Assembly: GCF_000173415.1 (NCBI RefSeq)
Contig: NZ_ABXW01000046.1
Coordinates: forward strand, 184,370 to 248,369
Reading direction: 5' to 3'
Origin: Providencia alcalifaciens DSM 30120
Lineage (GTDB): Bacteria; Pseudomonadota; Gammaproteobacteria; Enterobacterales; Enterobacteriaceae
DNA length: 64,000 bases
Shown here: piece after piece, positions 30,240-39,585 of the stretch
Numbering within the stretch: the first letter of the stretch is position 1
How the letters are laid out: each line of letters begins with the position of its first letter
Program-made: the position numbers and the translations under genes
Notes under the pieces: model-generated
Databases searched by the model: none
Seen by the model: the letters and a program-made list of their open reading frames with translations, nothing else
Told to the model about the DNA's origin: nothing

Positions 30240-31124
30240 TCATCGTCTTGTGGCGATAAAACAGGTTATTGATCCTATCGTCACCATCAAAACCCCTTGC
30301 CAGAAACCTAATGTTAACGCCGTACTCAATAACATCGACGAAAAAGCTGTAGAGATCACCGGCGTAAAGTAAGAAAGCGTACCAAGAAAAGCCACGTTAC
30401 CTTTGATAATTGCAACGGTCCAAAGCGCATTTGCACCACCAGTTGCAATCGCCGTAACGAGCAGTAAGCTGACACTGTTCACACTGATATTAAATGGCGC
30501 AGGCGTCGAGAATATAAACAGCATCCATAGCCCAATGGATGTCATAATAAAAAACAATACCATTCCATTGCAGCCATTCGACATGCGTTTCGTGATGTTA
30601 CTATAAAACGCCCATAACAAAGCGCCAATAAACGCTAAGGCATAGCTAAGAGGGTTACTTTGAATATTCGATAAAATCGCGTTCAACGATAATGGTTGGT
30701 CCCCAGAGATTACCCACAGCAGTCCCACGAATGCCAAAATTAAGCCAATAATCAACAATACGCTAAAACGTTGCCGGTTAAATAAGACGGCTAAGGCTAT
30801 CGTAAAGCTCGGCCACAAATAATTGACCATCCCGAGTTCAATCGCTTGTTGACGGTTATTTGCAAGCCCTAATGCTAAAATAAAGCAGATTTCATAACTC
30901 ACAAATAAAAATGCACCCCAGAACAAATAGCGTTTAGGAAAAAGGTGAATTTTCGGTAACCCCATCACAGCCACTAAAACAAGGCTACCAATGGAATAAA
31001 TCAATGCGGCACCGCCAATGGGACCAAAGTTTTCGCTTGTACTACGCACAAGCCCTACCATGGTACTCCACAATAAAATAGAGACTACCCCATAAAAGGT
31101 TGCTGCATGTCGCCCGAGTTTCAT
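30240..31124 (-). CDS. yddG: Aromatic amino acid exporter YddG
   Basis: EamA-type DMT transporter with ten helices that exports Phe, Trp, Tyr and paraquat-like compounds. Family marks: LLWSTMVGLVR in helix 1, FVSYEICFILALG in helix 3, QAIELGMVNYLWPS in helix 4 and FWQGVLM at the end. I place the start at 31124, giving 294 residues that align with E. coli YddG; an in-frame ATG at 31151 would add nine residues but has no ribosome site. Its closeness to pheP and other amino acid carriers is probably chance. Confidence 0.85.
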   Translation of the reverse strand: MKLGRHAATFYGVVSILLWSTMVGLVRSTSENFGPIGGAALIYSIGSLVLVAVMGLPKIHLFPKRYLFWGAFLFVSYEICFILALGLANNRQQAIELGMVNYLWPSFTIALAVLFNRQRFSVLLIIGLILAFVGLLWVISGDQPLSLNAILSNIQSNPLSYALAFIGALLWAFYSNITKRMSNGCNGMVLFFIMTSIGLWMLFIFSTPAPFNISVNSVSLLLVTAIATGGANALWTVAIIKGNVAFLGTLSYFTPVISTAFSSMLLSTALTLGFWQGVLMVTIGSITCFIATRR

Positions 31125-31241
31125 CTTCCTAATCAACACCTTATTTCGCATTTATATCGATGACAATTTTCCTTCAAAACCTTACGCTTTGAGAGCAATA
31201 AAGCAAGTTTTTTATATTTATCCACCCTTTATTTCAATAAA

Positions 31242-31272
31242 AAAGCGCCTAGGAATACACCCAGGCACTTTT
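31242..31272 (-). terminator. Terminator of the AGCS symporter gene
   Basis: A stem of 12 positions with two mismatches (31242-31253 with 31260-31271). Read on the minus strand it ends with a run of T (A-run 31239-31244 on the plus strand), 28 bp after the stop at 31300. Confidence 0.75.
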
Positions 31273-31299
31273 ACGTTTATACCTATGTTTAATCATCAA

Positions 31300-32757
31300 T
31301 TAATGAGCTTGATGCTTAACCCATTGCTTCACTGACTCTTTTTCCCAAATACCATCGTTAAGCTGTTTCTTCAGTTCAGGATGATCATTAATATCAAATG
31401 TTGGAACCTTCCCTGCGCTCAATTGTTGGTTATAGTCTTTTGCCAATTTGAACGCGACACCTGACAACAACAAAATTGCAATCAGGTTAGTGATCGCCAT
31501 TAAGCCCATTGAAACATCGGCAAGTTTCCAAATAAGGGGCATCTCACCTAATGCGCCAAACATCACCATTCCTAATGTCGCTAAACGGAAAAGAAACAGT
31601 CCTGCGGTGTGGTTATTTTCCAAGAAAATCATATTGCTTTCTGCATACGCATAATTGGCAATAATTGAGGTAAAGGCGAAGAAGAATATTGCGATAGCAA
31701 TAAAGATGCTTCCCCAACTGCCGACCGCGGAAGATAACGCCATCTGAGTCAACTCAATGCCATTGATTTTATCTACAGGCCCATCTAATACCCCCGACGC
31801 TAAAATAATAATCGCGGTTGCACTGCAAATTACAATGGTATCAAGGAATACGCCTAGCATTTGAACATAGCCTTGTGAAGCTGGATGCGGAGGATAAGGT
31901 GAGGCAGATGCGGCTGCATTCGGTGCAGATCCCATACCGGCTTCATTCGAAAATAATCCACGTTGGATCCCTTGAGTCATGGCTTGGGCAATCCCATAAC
32001 CGAGTGCACCACCAGCGGCCTCTTGCAAGCCAAATGCACTGCGGAAAATTAACATAAAGACATCGGGTAAGCGCTCAATATTTTGCCCGACCACCCAAAA
32101 TGCGAGCAGTAAGTAAGCAATCGCCATAATGGGTACAACAAATTCAGCGACTTTGGCAATTGATCTTAATCCACCAAAAATAATGGTGCCACTGAGAATC
32201 ACTAAAGCAATTCCAACATAGAGTGGGTTAAAATCAAATGCCACAGCAGTTGCTTGTGCGATTGAGTTCGCTTGTACTGCATTAAAAACCAAACCAAATG
32301 CAATGATTAAGAAAATAGAGAATAAGACCCCCATCCAGCGTTGTTTTAAGCCCTTCTGCATATAATAAGAGGGTCCGCCACGATAATTGCCTTGATCATC
32401 TTTCGTTTTATAGAGCTGTGCTAATGTACATTCAATGAATGACGTTGCCATACCTAAGAGTGCAACAACCCACATCCAAAATATGGCGCCTGGACCACCT
32501 GCTGTAATAGCGATAGCAACACCCGTTAAGTTTCCAGTACCGACTCGAGCGGCTAAACTTGTACACAATGCTTGAAATGAAGAAATACCTGAGCTGTCTG
32601 AACGGGTACTATTTTTAAGCACTCCAAACATGTGACCAAAATGTCTAAACTGAATAAATTTAGATCGTATTGTAAAATATAATCCAGCGCCAAGTAATAA
32701 ATAAATTAATATTGAGGTCCAAATAAAATTACTGATTGAGTTTATATATTCTATCAA
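31300..32757 (-). CDS. Alanine/glycine:cation symporter (AGCS)
   Basis: 485 residues with about ten or eleven helices; Na+- or H+-coupled uptake of alanine or glycine. The family signatures are complete: FQALCTSLAARVGTGNLTGV, AIFWMWVVALLGMATSFIEC, and QGIQRGLFSNEAGMGSAPNA. It resembles E. coli YaaJ. The gene stands alone with a long AT-rich upstream region that holds a 30-bp palindrome. Confidence 0.9.
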   Translation of the reverse strand: MIEYINSISNFIWTSILIYLLLGAGLYFTIRSKFIQFRHFGHMFGVLKNSTRSDSSGISSFQALCTSLAARVGTGNLTGVAIAITAGGPGAIFWMWVVALLGMATSFIECTLAQLYKTKDDQGNYRGGPSYYMQKGLKQRWMGVLFSIFLIIAFGLVFNAVQANSIAQATAVAFDFNPLYVGIALVILSGTIIFGGLRSIAKVAEFVVPIMAIAYLLLAFWVVGQNIERLPDVFMLIFRSAFGLQEAAGGALGYGIAQAMTQGIQRGLFSNEAGMGSAPNAAASASPYPPHPASQGYVQMLGVFLDTIVICSATAIIILASGVLDGPVDKINGIELTQMALSSAVGSWGSIFIAIAIFFFAFTSIIANYAYAESNMIFLENNHTAGLFLFRLATLGMVMFGALGEMPLIWKLADVSMGLMAITNLIAILLLSGVAFKLAKDYNQQLSAGKVPTFDINDHPELKKQLNDGIWEKESVKQWVKHQAH

Positions 32758-33414
32758 ATTATGCTCCTTTTATTGTATCCACTAATTACGTAATTAGTCG
32801 GTTAGTTATTTAGCTCCATATCATTTAAGTAATTAAACACATAAAAACGCAAACCATGAATGGTTCAGCATGTATAATCCATGTTATTAAACAAGACCCA
32901 TGGATTATATTTTTTTTGCTTTCTCTGTAAATTTTTTTCTAGTTCAGATTCTATGAAAGACTTAATACTGATGTAAAAAAAGCTAACCAACACAAAACGC
33001 ATGATTAATTTAATATTTAAAATCAATGAATTAATGATAACACAACGATTTCAGACTTAATTTTAATCATATGATTAAAATTAAGGTATTTTTTAACCAA
33101 CTTTATCTTTTTTTAATCAAAAAAATAAATGTTAATTACATGAAAATATATTTAAGAAAATAAAATTAAGCGTTTTTTAAATTAAATCGTTAATTAAGTT
33201 CGGATATTTATTATTTTAGTGAATAGACTTGGGAGATAAAAATTAAGTATAAATTCACTTTTATTTTAGCTTAATCACTTATTTAGATTTGCCATTTTAG
33301 ATAGATTCCCACACAAAATAATCTTTTTGGTATCATCATAATAAGATTATTGCTAATATTTTATGATGACAATACACTTATCGCTAATTTGCTTTTTACA
33401 TCAAAGGGTAATAT
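32758..33414. other. Long AT-rich divergent region with a perfect 30-bp palindrome
   Basis: 657 bp without a gene. At 33056-33085, CTTAATTTTAATCAT is followed at once by its exact reverse complement. It lies about 300 bp before the AGCS gene and 330 bp before the DinI-like gene. Around it are more partly symmetric AT words. A global AT-binding regulator such as Lrp, H-NS or a dimeric repressor could bind here; the sequence shows only the symmetry. Confidence 0.55.
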
Positions 33415-33663
33415 ATGGAAATCCACATTAAAGTTTCTGACGATCTCGTTTCAACACTCGCCGAAAAATCCTATGACGCATTTGCCGCTGAATTGCACGC
33501 TAGGGTTTTAGAAGTCTACCCTGGTAGCAACCTTGTTATCACACATGACAGTGGTGCAACAACCTTTGACACTAAAGGTTTCCATGATGATAAAGAAGCA
33601 CACATTGTTTTGCATGAATTGGTTGAAGATGTCTTCCATCACGGTCATTGGTTAAAGGCTTAA
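33415..33663 (+). CDS. DinI-like small protein
   Basis: 82 residues, cytoplasmic. The layout fits the DinI/MsgA family: a beta strand start, AAELHARVLEVYPGSNLVIT, the acidic DDKEAHIVLHEL and a Trp close to the end. DinI modulates RecA filaments; this member is distant and lacks a visible LexA box upstream, so a role in the SOS response is not shown. AAAGGG before the ATG is a good ribosome site. Confidence 0.55.
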   Translation: MEIHIKVSDDLVSTLAEKSYDAFAAELHARVLEVYPGSNLVITHDSGATTFDTKGFHDDKEAHIVLHELVEDVFHHGHWLKA

Positions 33664-33680
33664 TTTCCGTCGTATTATTT

Positions 33681-33708
33681 ACCAGCCTGCCATTTTCATC
33701 AGGCTGGT
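33681..33708 (+). terminator. Hairpin after the DinI-like gene
   Basis: ACCAGCCTG (33681-33689) and CAGGCTGGT (33700-33708), a perfect 9-bp stem 18 bp after the stop; the T-run is missing. Confidence 0.6.
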
Positions 33709-33757
33709 ACTCCCCAAAAACCTTTCTGGTTAATTTCAAATACTGATCAAGATCATA

Positions 33758-33892
33758 GTTAGCGATTATGCTAACCAACTTTGCCCAAAAGCCCTTTTCT
33801 TTTTACCGTTATATGATACTGTATATAACGAATTTTCATTTACATTGCTTTTGCTAATTTATAGCAGCCAGTATTTATACTGGCTTTTTTTA
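33758..33892 (+). ncRNA. Candidate small RNA with upstream dyads
   Basis: A perfect 8-bp terminator (AGCCAGTA 33866-33873, TACTGGCT 33878-33885, then a T-run) closes a region with no gene. Upstream lie TGATC-AA-GATCA (33744-33755, near the CRP and FNR patterns), GTTAGC-GATTAT-GCTAAC (33758-33775) and CGTTATAT/ATATAACG (33807-33830) around a -10-like TATGAT. The stretch ACATTGCTT then an AGCCAG stem is reminiscent of the RyhB core, but too short to call it. The transcript would be about 70 nt, starting near 33823. Confidence 0.35.
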
Positions 33893-33950
33893 TGGGAAAA
33901 ATCAGGTAAACACATAGCCGCCTTAATCATGAAATGCGTGAAATAAGGCA

Positions 33951-34322
33951 TCACTGTGATTTTTCACACAATGTTACAATCGCTGCACGTAATTCTGGTG
34001 TATCACTCGTAATCAATTGGTTATGTTCTGTAAATTTACCATTCTGAACATTAACACTGGCAACAAACGGCAATTTATCACTTTGATGCGCGATTTGATA
34101 AGAACCACAAACACGATAACTTTCGCCTTCTTTAAATTCACTTTTTAGAACGATGTTTACATTCTCAAAAACCAATGGTTCAGTAGAACCAAGCTTACTT
34201 TCAATCAACTTTTCAGCTTGTTTAGTGACATCGCTATCACCGATCGTTGTGTAAAATTGATAAGCAAATGCCCCAAGGGCGAGTAGAATAACGATCAGTA
34301 GCTTACTTTTTATACGTTTCAC
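33951..34322 (-). CDS. Small membrane-anchored or exported protein, unknown
   Basis: 123 residues, not recognised. A basic start and one hydrophobic segment (about 7-22) suggest an N-terminal anchor or signal; the rest is a small alpha/beta domain with two cysteines (RVCGSYQ and VTLCEKS) that could form a disulphide in the periplasm. Its pattern of a strand with VCGSYQ followed by a PFVASV strand resembles the lipoprotein gene at 38480, so both may be one broad family. AAGGATTTAAG before the ATG supports the start. Confidence 0.65.
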   Translation of the reverse strand: MKRIKSKLLIVILLALGAFAYQFYTTIGDSDVTKQAEKLIESKLGSTEPLVFENVNIVLKSEFKEGESYRVCGSYQIAHQSDKLPFVASVNVQNGKFTEHNQLITSDTPELRAAIVTLCEKSQ

Positions 34323-34668
34323 GCTTAAATCCTTCTTATCTTACAGCGATTAGCACACACCATTATGTTAACACTTTTGTTTTATTGATAATAAGCACTC
34401 TGAGATCAATGTCGCACAAAAAGCTCTATACGTTTTTTGTCATTGAAATTAATTGATTTTACATTTTTAAATTTATATTTTATAAAAAGCAGCCTTTAAA
34501 AAGCAAAAATAAATTCATATTTCATTGCCTATTTAACAAATTTTTATCACCGTGAAGAAATAATGAATAACTGTGTCCTAAATATGAAATATCCCTATAT
34601 TTAAGTAAATTGAATTGAAATAAAAACCCTTGATGACAAACTAGAATTAAATATAGAGGAGAAGCACA
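34323..34668. other. Divergent promoter region, no gene
   Basis: 346 bp, AT-rich, between the two divergent small exported-protein genes. I see no repeats or sites worth naming. Confidence 0.45.
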
Positions 34669-35022
34669 ATGAAAAATTTAAAATCACTTATTCTAGTTGG
34701 AAGTTTATTAGCCATTAGTTTCTCAACATTTGCCTATCATGGTAATGGATTTCATCGTAGCGGCAACGCTAACGGACCATGGTGTAATGGACAGAACCAA
34801 ACACAGTATGACCGTCCTTGTGACACTCACTATCGGGGTCAGTATATGGGTCGTAATCAAGGTATGGTGCAGTTTTCGACATCCGTTCAAACAGCACAGC
34901 CAGAAGAGGCTTTAAAGAAAATTACAGCCGAGATCCCTAAAGGAGAAAATAATAAAACCTATATGGTAAAAGTCGCGGTAATTGAAATTACGCCTAATGT
35001 AAACACCCAAGAAAATCAATAA
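34669..35022 (+). CDS. Small secreted protein, unknown
   Basis: 117 residues with a clear signal peptide (MKNLKSLILVGSLLAISFSTFA, cleavage near residue 22). The mature part starts rich in His, Gly, Asn and Arg, with two cysteines (GPWCNGQ and DRPCDTH), then a compact C-terminal part with EEALKKITAEIPKG. Periplasmic location is likely. Not recognised. GAGGAG precedes the ATG. A terminator follows. Confidence 0.7.
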   Translation: MKNLKSLILVGSLLAISFSTFAYHGNGFHRSGNANGPWCNGQNQTQYDRPCDTHYRGQYMGRNQGMVQFSTSVQTAQPEEALKKITAEIPKGENNKTYMVKVAVIEITPNVNTQENQ

Positions 35023-35039
35023 AAAGGCATTGAATAAAT

Positions 35040-35070
35040 ATAGCCAGTAAATCTACGATATACTGGCTAT
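35040..35070 (+). terminator. Terminator after the secreted protein gene
   Basis: ATAGCCAGTA (35040-35049) pairs perfectly with TACTGGCTAT (35061-35070). The stem is nearly the same as that of the terminator at 33866-33885. Confidence 0.65.
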
Positions 35071-35080
35071 TAAATATCAA

Positions 35081-35590
35081 TCAGCTATTTGTCCCTATCG
35101 GTAAATACCCTTGCCATAATGGCGAAGGTTTTTTTCCATTTTCATTCTTAGTTAAATGAATATAATACTCACCGACTTTTTGTAATAATAGACAGTCATC
35201 AACATCTTTTAAATTGTCTTTATGTTGCTGCTGACTCCCCACTAATAATTGGCTAATGGCTTTTTGTTTTGCCTCTTGTGCCGTTTTCGCCACAAACAAA
35301 TCAAATTCATGCAATTCTGCAAGTGTTGATAAAGTGTACCCTCCGACATTGATAAAATAGAGTTTATACTCACTACCTGATGACTCTTTGCTCAAACTGA
35401 TGTCGAATCCATCAACCCAATTTACATCTGCATACCCATCCACATGAATTTTATCTTTATCACCAAACCAAGCATCTCGTAATAGTTGCCAAGCCTCTTC
35501 CGGTTTATCGACTGCGGCAAACTGTACATCATGTACTTCAATGTTTGATTTTCCAGCATTCCCACCAACATAAAACATAAATAATTTCAT
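35081..35590 (-). CDS. DUF1543 family protein
   Basis: 169 residues from the ATG at 35590 (preceded by AGAGAG); an upstream in-frame start is less likely. The opening KLFMFYVGGNAGKSNIEVHD is typical of DUF1543 proteins, which have two copies of a small alpha/beta unit; the second unit here starts near residue 85 (YKLYFINVGGY). Cytoplasmic, function unknown. Confidence 0.75.
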   Translation of the reverse strand: MKLFMFYVGGNAGKSNIEVHDVQFAAVDKPEEAWQLLRDAWFGDKDKIHVDGYADVNWVDGFDISLSKESSGSEYKLYFINVGGYTLSTLAELHEFDLFVAKTAQEAKQKAISQLLVGSQQQHKDNLKDVDDCLLLQKVGEYYIHLTKNENGKKPSPLWQGYLPIGTNS

Positions 35591-35868
35591 TATTATCTCT
35601 CTATGATTGACCATCGTTATATATATCAATATACAACCATATCAATTCAATATGCAATCATTGCTTTTTTACGGCCAATTTAGCAATAAATTAAATTTAC
35701 TATAAATATCAATATATTATATGCATATCATTAATCCACCCAACATAATTGAACTTTACACCCCCATAACACGGTGAATAAAAAATCACTTCAACTATAT
35801 ATTTATTTACAATTGAATTATTTCGAGTAATCTAATTAGACTTTAAAAATATATTTCAGGGACACACT

Positions 35869-37020
35869 ATGGATCGTCGTTCATTTTTAAGATCAAGTTC
35901 ACTTATCGCAGGTGGACTAGCACTAAATTCCGTTTTAAATCAAGCAAGTGCAAAAACGGCGACATTAGCAGCGCCGAGTATTCAACATCCTTTATTATTA
36001 AACTTTAATGAAAATTCGTTAGGAATGTCACCGAGCGCTCAAAAAGCTGTCATTGACGCTTTACCTGGCGCATTCCGTTACCCTGATGCAGCACGTTCCG
36101 AACTTATTAATAACGTCGGTACGCTACATGGTTTAGAAGGTAAAAACGTCACCTTAGGAAATGGTTCATCAGAAACCATTCAAGCGGCGGTTGCTATGCT
36201 GGCGAATAAAGCAAGAAAACAGAACATAAAAATTCAGCTCGTCACGCCGGATCCAACCTTTAACTATGCTGAGCTCTATGCGCTACCATTGGGTGTTGAA
36301 ATCACGAAAGTTCCACTAAAATCGGATCTCAGTTTTGACCTGGTAAAAATGGAACAGCTGGCAAATAGCTTCGATGGTCTCTCCATTATCTATATTTGTA
36401 ACCCAAATAACCCAACGGCAATGATCACACCTCATAGCCATCTTGATAGTTGGATGAAAAAAGAGTCAGATAAACAATTCTTTATTGTCGATGAAGCCTA
36501 TGCAGAGTTTGTTCAAGACCCTCAATTTATCAGTGCGATTGAGTTGGTAAAGGCAGGACAAAAAAATCTGATTGTGACGCGCACTTTCTCAAAAATTTAT
36601 GCATTAGCTGGTCTGCGTGTAGGCTATGGTATTGCAGCTCCTGACGTTATCGCTTCTGTGGATGAATTTATCTCCATTGATAATACCAATACAGCAGGGG
36701 CAGCAGCTGCAATTGCCTCATTAAAAGATCATAAATTCCTCGAATACAGCCTGCAATCCAACAATCTTTCACGAAAAATCGTAGAAACGGCGTTGAATGA
36801 ATTAGGCTTGGAATATGCACCATCACAAGCTAACTTTATTTTCCATAAAGTAAAAGGTGATGTAAAAGCTTATAAGCAACACATGCAAGATGCCAATATC
36901 ATGGTCGGTAGAGAATTTCCACCTGTTGTTGGCTGGAATCGCTTAACACTAGGAACGCCACAAGAAATGGAACAATTCGTAGCCGTGCTGAAAGAATTTC
37001 GCCAAAAAGGCTGGGTGTAG
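35869..37020 (+). CDS. Tat-exported PLP-dependent aminotransferase (HisC-like)
   Basis: 383 residues. The N-terminus DRRSFLRSSSLIAGGLALNS is a twin-arginine signal ending near ASAKT. The rest is a class I/II fold-type I aminotransferase like histidinol-phosphate aminotransferase: NENSLGMSPSA, CNPNNPTAM, DEAYAEF, and the PLP lysine K242 in TFSKIYALAGLRVGYG. Export through Tat fits a cofactor-containing enzyme folded in the cytoplasm. It is not in a his operon. Substrate unknown; the family is known in several gammaproteobacteria. Confidence 0.85.
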   Translation: MDRRSFLRSSSLIAGGLALNSVLNQASAKTATLAAPSIQHPLLLNFNENSLGMSPSAQKAVIDALPGAFRYPDAARSELINNVGTLHGLEGKNVTLGNGSSETIQAAVAMLANKARKQNIKIQLVTPDPTFNYAELYALPLGVEITKVPLKSDLSFDLVKMEQLANSFDGLSIIYICNPNNPTAMITPHSHLDSWMKKESDKQFFIVDEAYAEFVQDPQFISAIELVKAGQKNLIVTRTFSKIYALAGLRVGYGIAAPDVIASVDEFISIDNTNTAGAAAAIASLKDHKFLEYSLQSNNLSRKIVETALNELGLEYAPSQANFIFHKVKGDVKAYKQHMQDANIMVGREFPPVVGWNRLTLGTPQEMEQFVAVLKEFRQKGWV

Positions 37021-37040
37021 AGAGCACTTAACTTATCGAC

Positions 37041-37070
37041 AAAGCATCTTCTACTCTGAGAAGATGCTTT
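37041..37070 (+). terminator. Bidirectional terminator
   Basis: AAAGCATCTTC (37041-37051) with GAAGATGCTTT (37060-37070), between two convergent genes, 4 bp from the stop of the DUF486 gene. Confidence 0.75.
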
Positions 37071-37073
37071 GAA

Positions 37074-37418
37074 TTAAAAAGGTCCTTTAAAAATAAAGAA
37101 TGCCCCTGCAAAAATGAGGATGAAGCCAATAATATGATTAATTGTCAGGCTTTCCCCCAAATAAAGCACAGAGAATCCAACAAACACACATAATGTAATC
37201 ACTTCCTGCATCGTTTTTAACTCAGCAGCACTGTAATACTGATGACCTAAGCGATTCGCTGGCACTGCAAAACAGTATTCTACAAATGCAATTAGCCAAC
37301 TGACAAAAATAACGATATACAAAGGCTTATTAGTAAATTTTAGATGCCCATACCAAGCGAACATCATAAATACATTGGATATAACCAATAATATGACAGG
37401 ATAAAATTTTGCTAACAT
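37074..37418 (-). CDS. DUF486 (DMT-like) membrane protein
   Basis: 114 residues, four membrane helices, of the DUF486 family that belongs to the drug/metabolite clan. FAWYGHLKF in helix 1, NRLGHQYYSAAELKTMQEVI and FSVLYLGE are typical. Function unknown. Single gene. Confidence 0.8.
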   Translation of the reverse strand: MLAKFYPVILLVISNVFMMFAWYGHLKFTNKPLYIVIFVSWLIAFVEYCFAVPANRLGHQYYSAAELKTMQEVITLCVFVGFSVLYLGESLTINHIIGFILIFAGAFFIFKGPF

Positions 37419-37648
37419 GATGAACCAATTGAAAGTTCGAATAGACCTATATTATGCGAATAACCCACTATGATTTCAATCACCTTCCTAAATCAATCTA
37501 ATTAAATTTACGCCCTATTTTCTAGCACTGCCACGCATAGATTGCATTTATTCCCACACATGAAAGTGTATTTATTAGTACATTTTAATTTACTTTAATC
37601 TTTTCATGATTACAATAACACCAATTAATGTATTTAAAGGTACAATTT

Positions 37649-38428
37649 ATGACGGATTATATTACCGCTAATCAACAAGCATGGGATAAACAAGCAATAT
37701 CGCAACAAGCATGGTCTATTCCTGTTGATTCAAAAACAATTGAAAAAGCAAAAAAGGGAAACTGGCAAATCCATCTAACACCCTCCCCTCTGAATAAAAC
37801 TTGGCTTGGTGACGTAAAAGGAAAACACATTCTTTGTTTAGCCTCGGCTGGTGGTCAGCAAGCGCCAGTTCTAGCTGCTGCAGGTGCGATTGTGACTGTT
37901 TTTGATTTATCCGTGAAACAATTAGAACAAGATAAGATGGTTGCTGAACGGGATAATTTGGAATTGGATGTTGTACAAGGAGATATGCGCAATCTCACTG
38001 TGTTTGCAGATAATATGTTTGATATTATTTTTCATCCTATTTCAAACTTATATATTCCTGATGTAAATACTGTCTGGCAGGAATGTTTTCGCGTGCTTAA
38101 ACCGCAAGGTCGTTTACTTTCAAGCTTTTTCAATCCAGTGGTTTTTATTGATGATAGAGAAAAGAGTCCAGAAGAAAGCACCATTATTAAACCTCGCTAC
38201 ACCATGCCATTTTCTGAATTAGATAATCTATCCTCAGAACAGATAGCGTCAAAACAAGAAAAGCAAGAGGCATTTGTTTTTGGTCATTCACTCACTGATT
38301 TAATTGGTGGGCAAATACAAGCAGGCTTTACTATTACCGGTTTTCAAGAGGACTGGCAGCCAAATCCTCGCTTTGTTATCGACAATTTTTTGCCTACATT
38401 CCTAGCGACGCTAGCCATGAAACCATAA
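37649..38428 (+). CDS. SAM-dependent methyltransferase, class I
   Basis: 259 residues from the ATG at 37649 (AAAGG seven bases before it). Rossmann-type methyltransferase: motif I is ILCLASAGGQQAPVLAAAG, the acidic residue at the end of beta 2 is VFDLS, motif II region GDMRNL, and FRVLKPQGRLLSSF is the usual post-motif. It resembles the UbiE/Coq5-like small-molecule group. The substrate cannot be told. Confidence 0.8.
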   Translation: MTDYITANQQAWDKQAISQQAWSIPVDSKTIEKAKKGNWQIHLTPSPLNKTWLGDVKGKHILCLASAGGQQAPVLAAAGAIVTVFDLSVKQLEQDKMVAERDNLELDVVQGDMRNLTVFADNMFDIIFHPISNLYIPDVNTVWQECFRVLKPQGRLLSSFFNPVVFIDDREKSPEESTIIKPRYTMPFSELDNLSSEQIASKQEKQEAFVFGHSLTDLIGGQIQAGFTITGFQEDWQPNPRFVIDNFLPTFLATLAMKP

Positions 38429-38479
38429 AATGAAGAGGCAGGTTAAATACTAAAAAATTAACCCGCCCTCTTTGATTTG

Positions 38480-38875
38480 TTACCGATTACAATATCGCTC
38501 CCAAATAGGATCAAATTGCTCAACAGGTACAATATCATCAACTTTTTCAACTAATGGGATGGATACTATTGTTTTACCTTCTGCATTTTTATGTAAGCGA
38601 ACAATAAATCGTTTATATCCATAAGGTAAACCATCTTCAAAACCAAAAACCTCGCCACAATAATATCCCGTCTCATCCCCCTCCTCATTTTGATTCAGGA
38701 CATGATACTTAACATTTTTGTATGTTGCTGTAGAAGGATAGATAAGAAAATCTTCAACGGCGCTTTTAACTTTACTCTCGGCGTCCATCTCAGTACTTGA
38801 AGAAACTTCTGTCATCACACCCGCTATGTAGGAACAACCAGCAACTAGTAATAATACTAGGACTCTTAGTAACAT
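38480..38875 (-). CDS. Small lipoprotein, unknown
   Basis: 131 residues. MLLRVLVLLLVAGCSYIAG has a lipobox (VAGC), so it should be lipidated at residue 14. The mature part has ATYKNVKYHV and YYCGEVFGFEDG, a strand-rich pattern with a disulphide-prone Cys pair, as in several small enterobacterial envelope lipoproteins. Not recognised further. Confidence 0.7.
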   Translation of the reverse strand: MLLRVLVLLLVAGCSYIAGVMTEVSSSTEMDAESKVKSAVEDFLIYPSTATYKNVKYHVLNQNEEGDETGYYCGEVFGFEDGLPYGYKRFIVRLHKNAEGKTIVSIPLVEKVDDIVPVEQFDPIWERYCNR

Positions 38876-39039
38876 TTTTCTCTATAAATGACTGATTGGG
38901 AAACACTGACTATTATTATAAATCGTCTAAAAAATAATTCGAGTGTAAATTAAACACATAATCATTGTATTTAGATTTAAATGTCAAGAATCGCACTTTT
39001 TATTTAATTAACACCTGAAAAGCGTCAGTCTTACCCTAT

Positions 39040-39378
39040 TTACTGAGTCATCTGCCAAAAATAAACTAAAACAGCTGCTGTAATCACCCAAACTAAAGTG
39101 GCTAAACTTAAGCAAATCCAAGGGGTTAATTTTGTTGCAAATACATAAACGGTGACTAAGTACATGGCATATGGAATTAACGACCACAAGCCAAATAGTG
39201 CAGTTTTTCTTAATGCTTCAACGCCCTGTTCTTGGACCACAATGACATGAGCAATCAAAGCAAAAGTGGGAAATAATGGCACTAATCCAGCAATATAGTA
39301 AACTTTGCTGCGTGATAATACCGCAATAATTAACACGGCTAATGCACCAAACAAGCATTTTATTAATAAAGCAAACAT
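39040..39378 (-). CDS. glpM: GlpM family membrane protein
   Basis: 112 residues, four membrane helices. KVYYIAGLVPLFPTFALIAH and FGLWSLIPYAMYL match E. coli GlpM closely. The start at 39378 (MFALLIKCLFG) aligns with the E. coli start; an upstream in-frame ATG at 39420 would add 14 residues. GlpM affects alginate in Pseudomonas; in enterobacteria its role is unclear. Confidence 0.82.
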   Translation of the reverse strand: MFALLIKCLFGALAVLIIAVLSRSKVYYIAGLVPLFPTFALIAHVIVVQEQGVEALRKTALFGLWSLIPYAMYLVTVYVFATKLTPWICLSLATLVWVITAAVLVYFWQMTQ

Positions 39379-39585
39379 GGCAAACTCTACATTATCAATT
39401 GTATTTTTACCTATTATCACTCTAAATCCTTCACACTAGCTAGATCACTTTCGCAAACATACCTTCTTCGATCACATATTTAAACGCCTAATCTTTCACG
39501 TTCCCAATGTTTATCCATCATTGAATATTTTTTGCTTTTATTCTGATATAACTACCTCGATTAAGAACTAACTTAAGAGATAAAA

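Noticed and set aside
33815..33830. Possible LexA box (CTGTATATAA) near the DinI-like gene
   Set aside because: The second half lacks CAG and it lies downstream of that gene, so it cannot be its operator.
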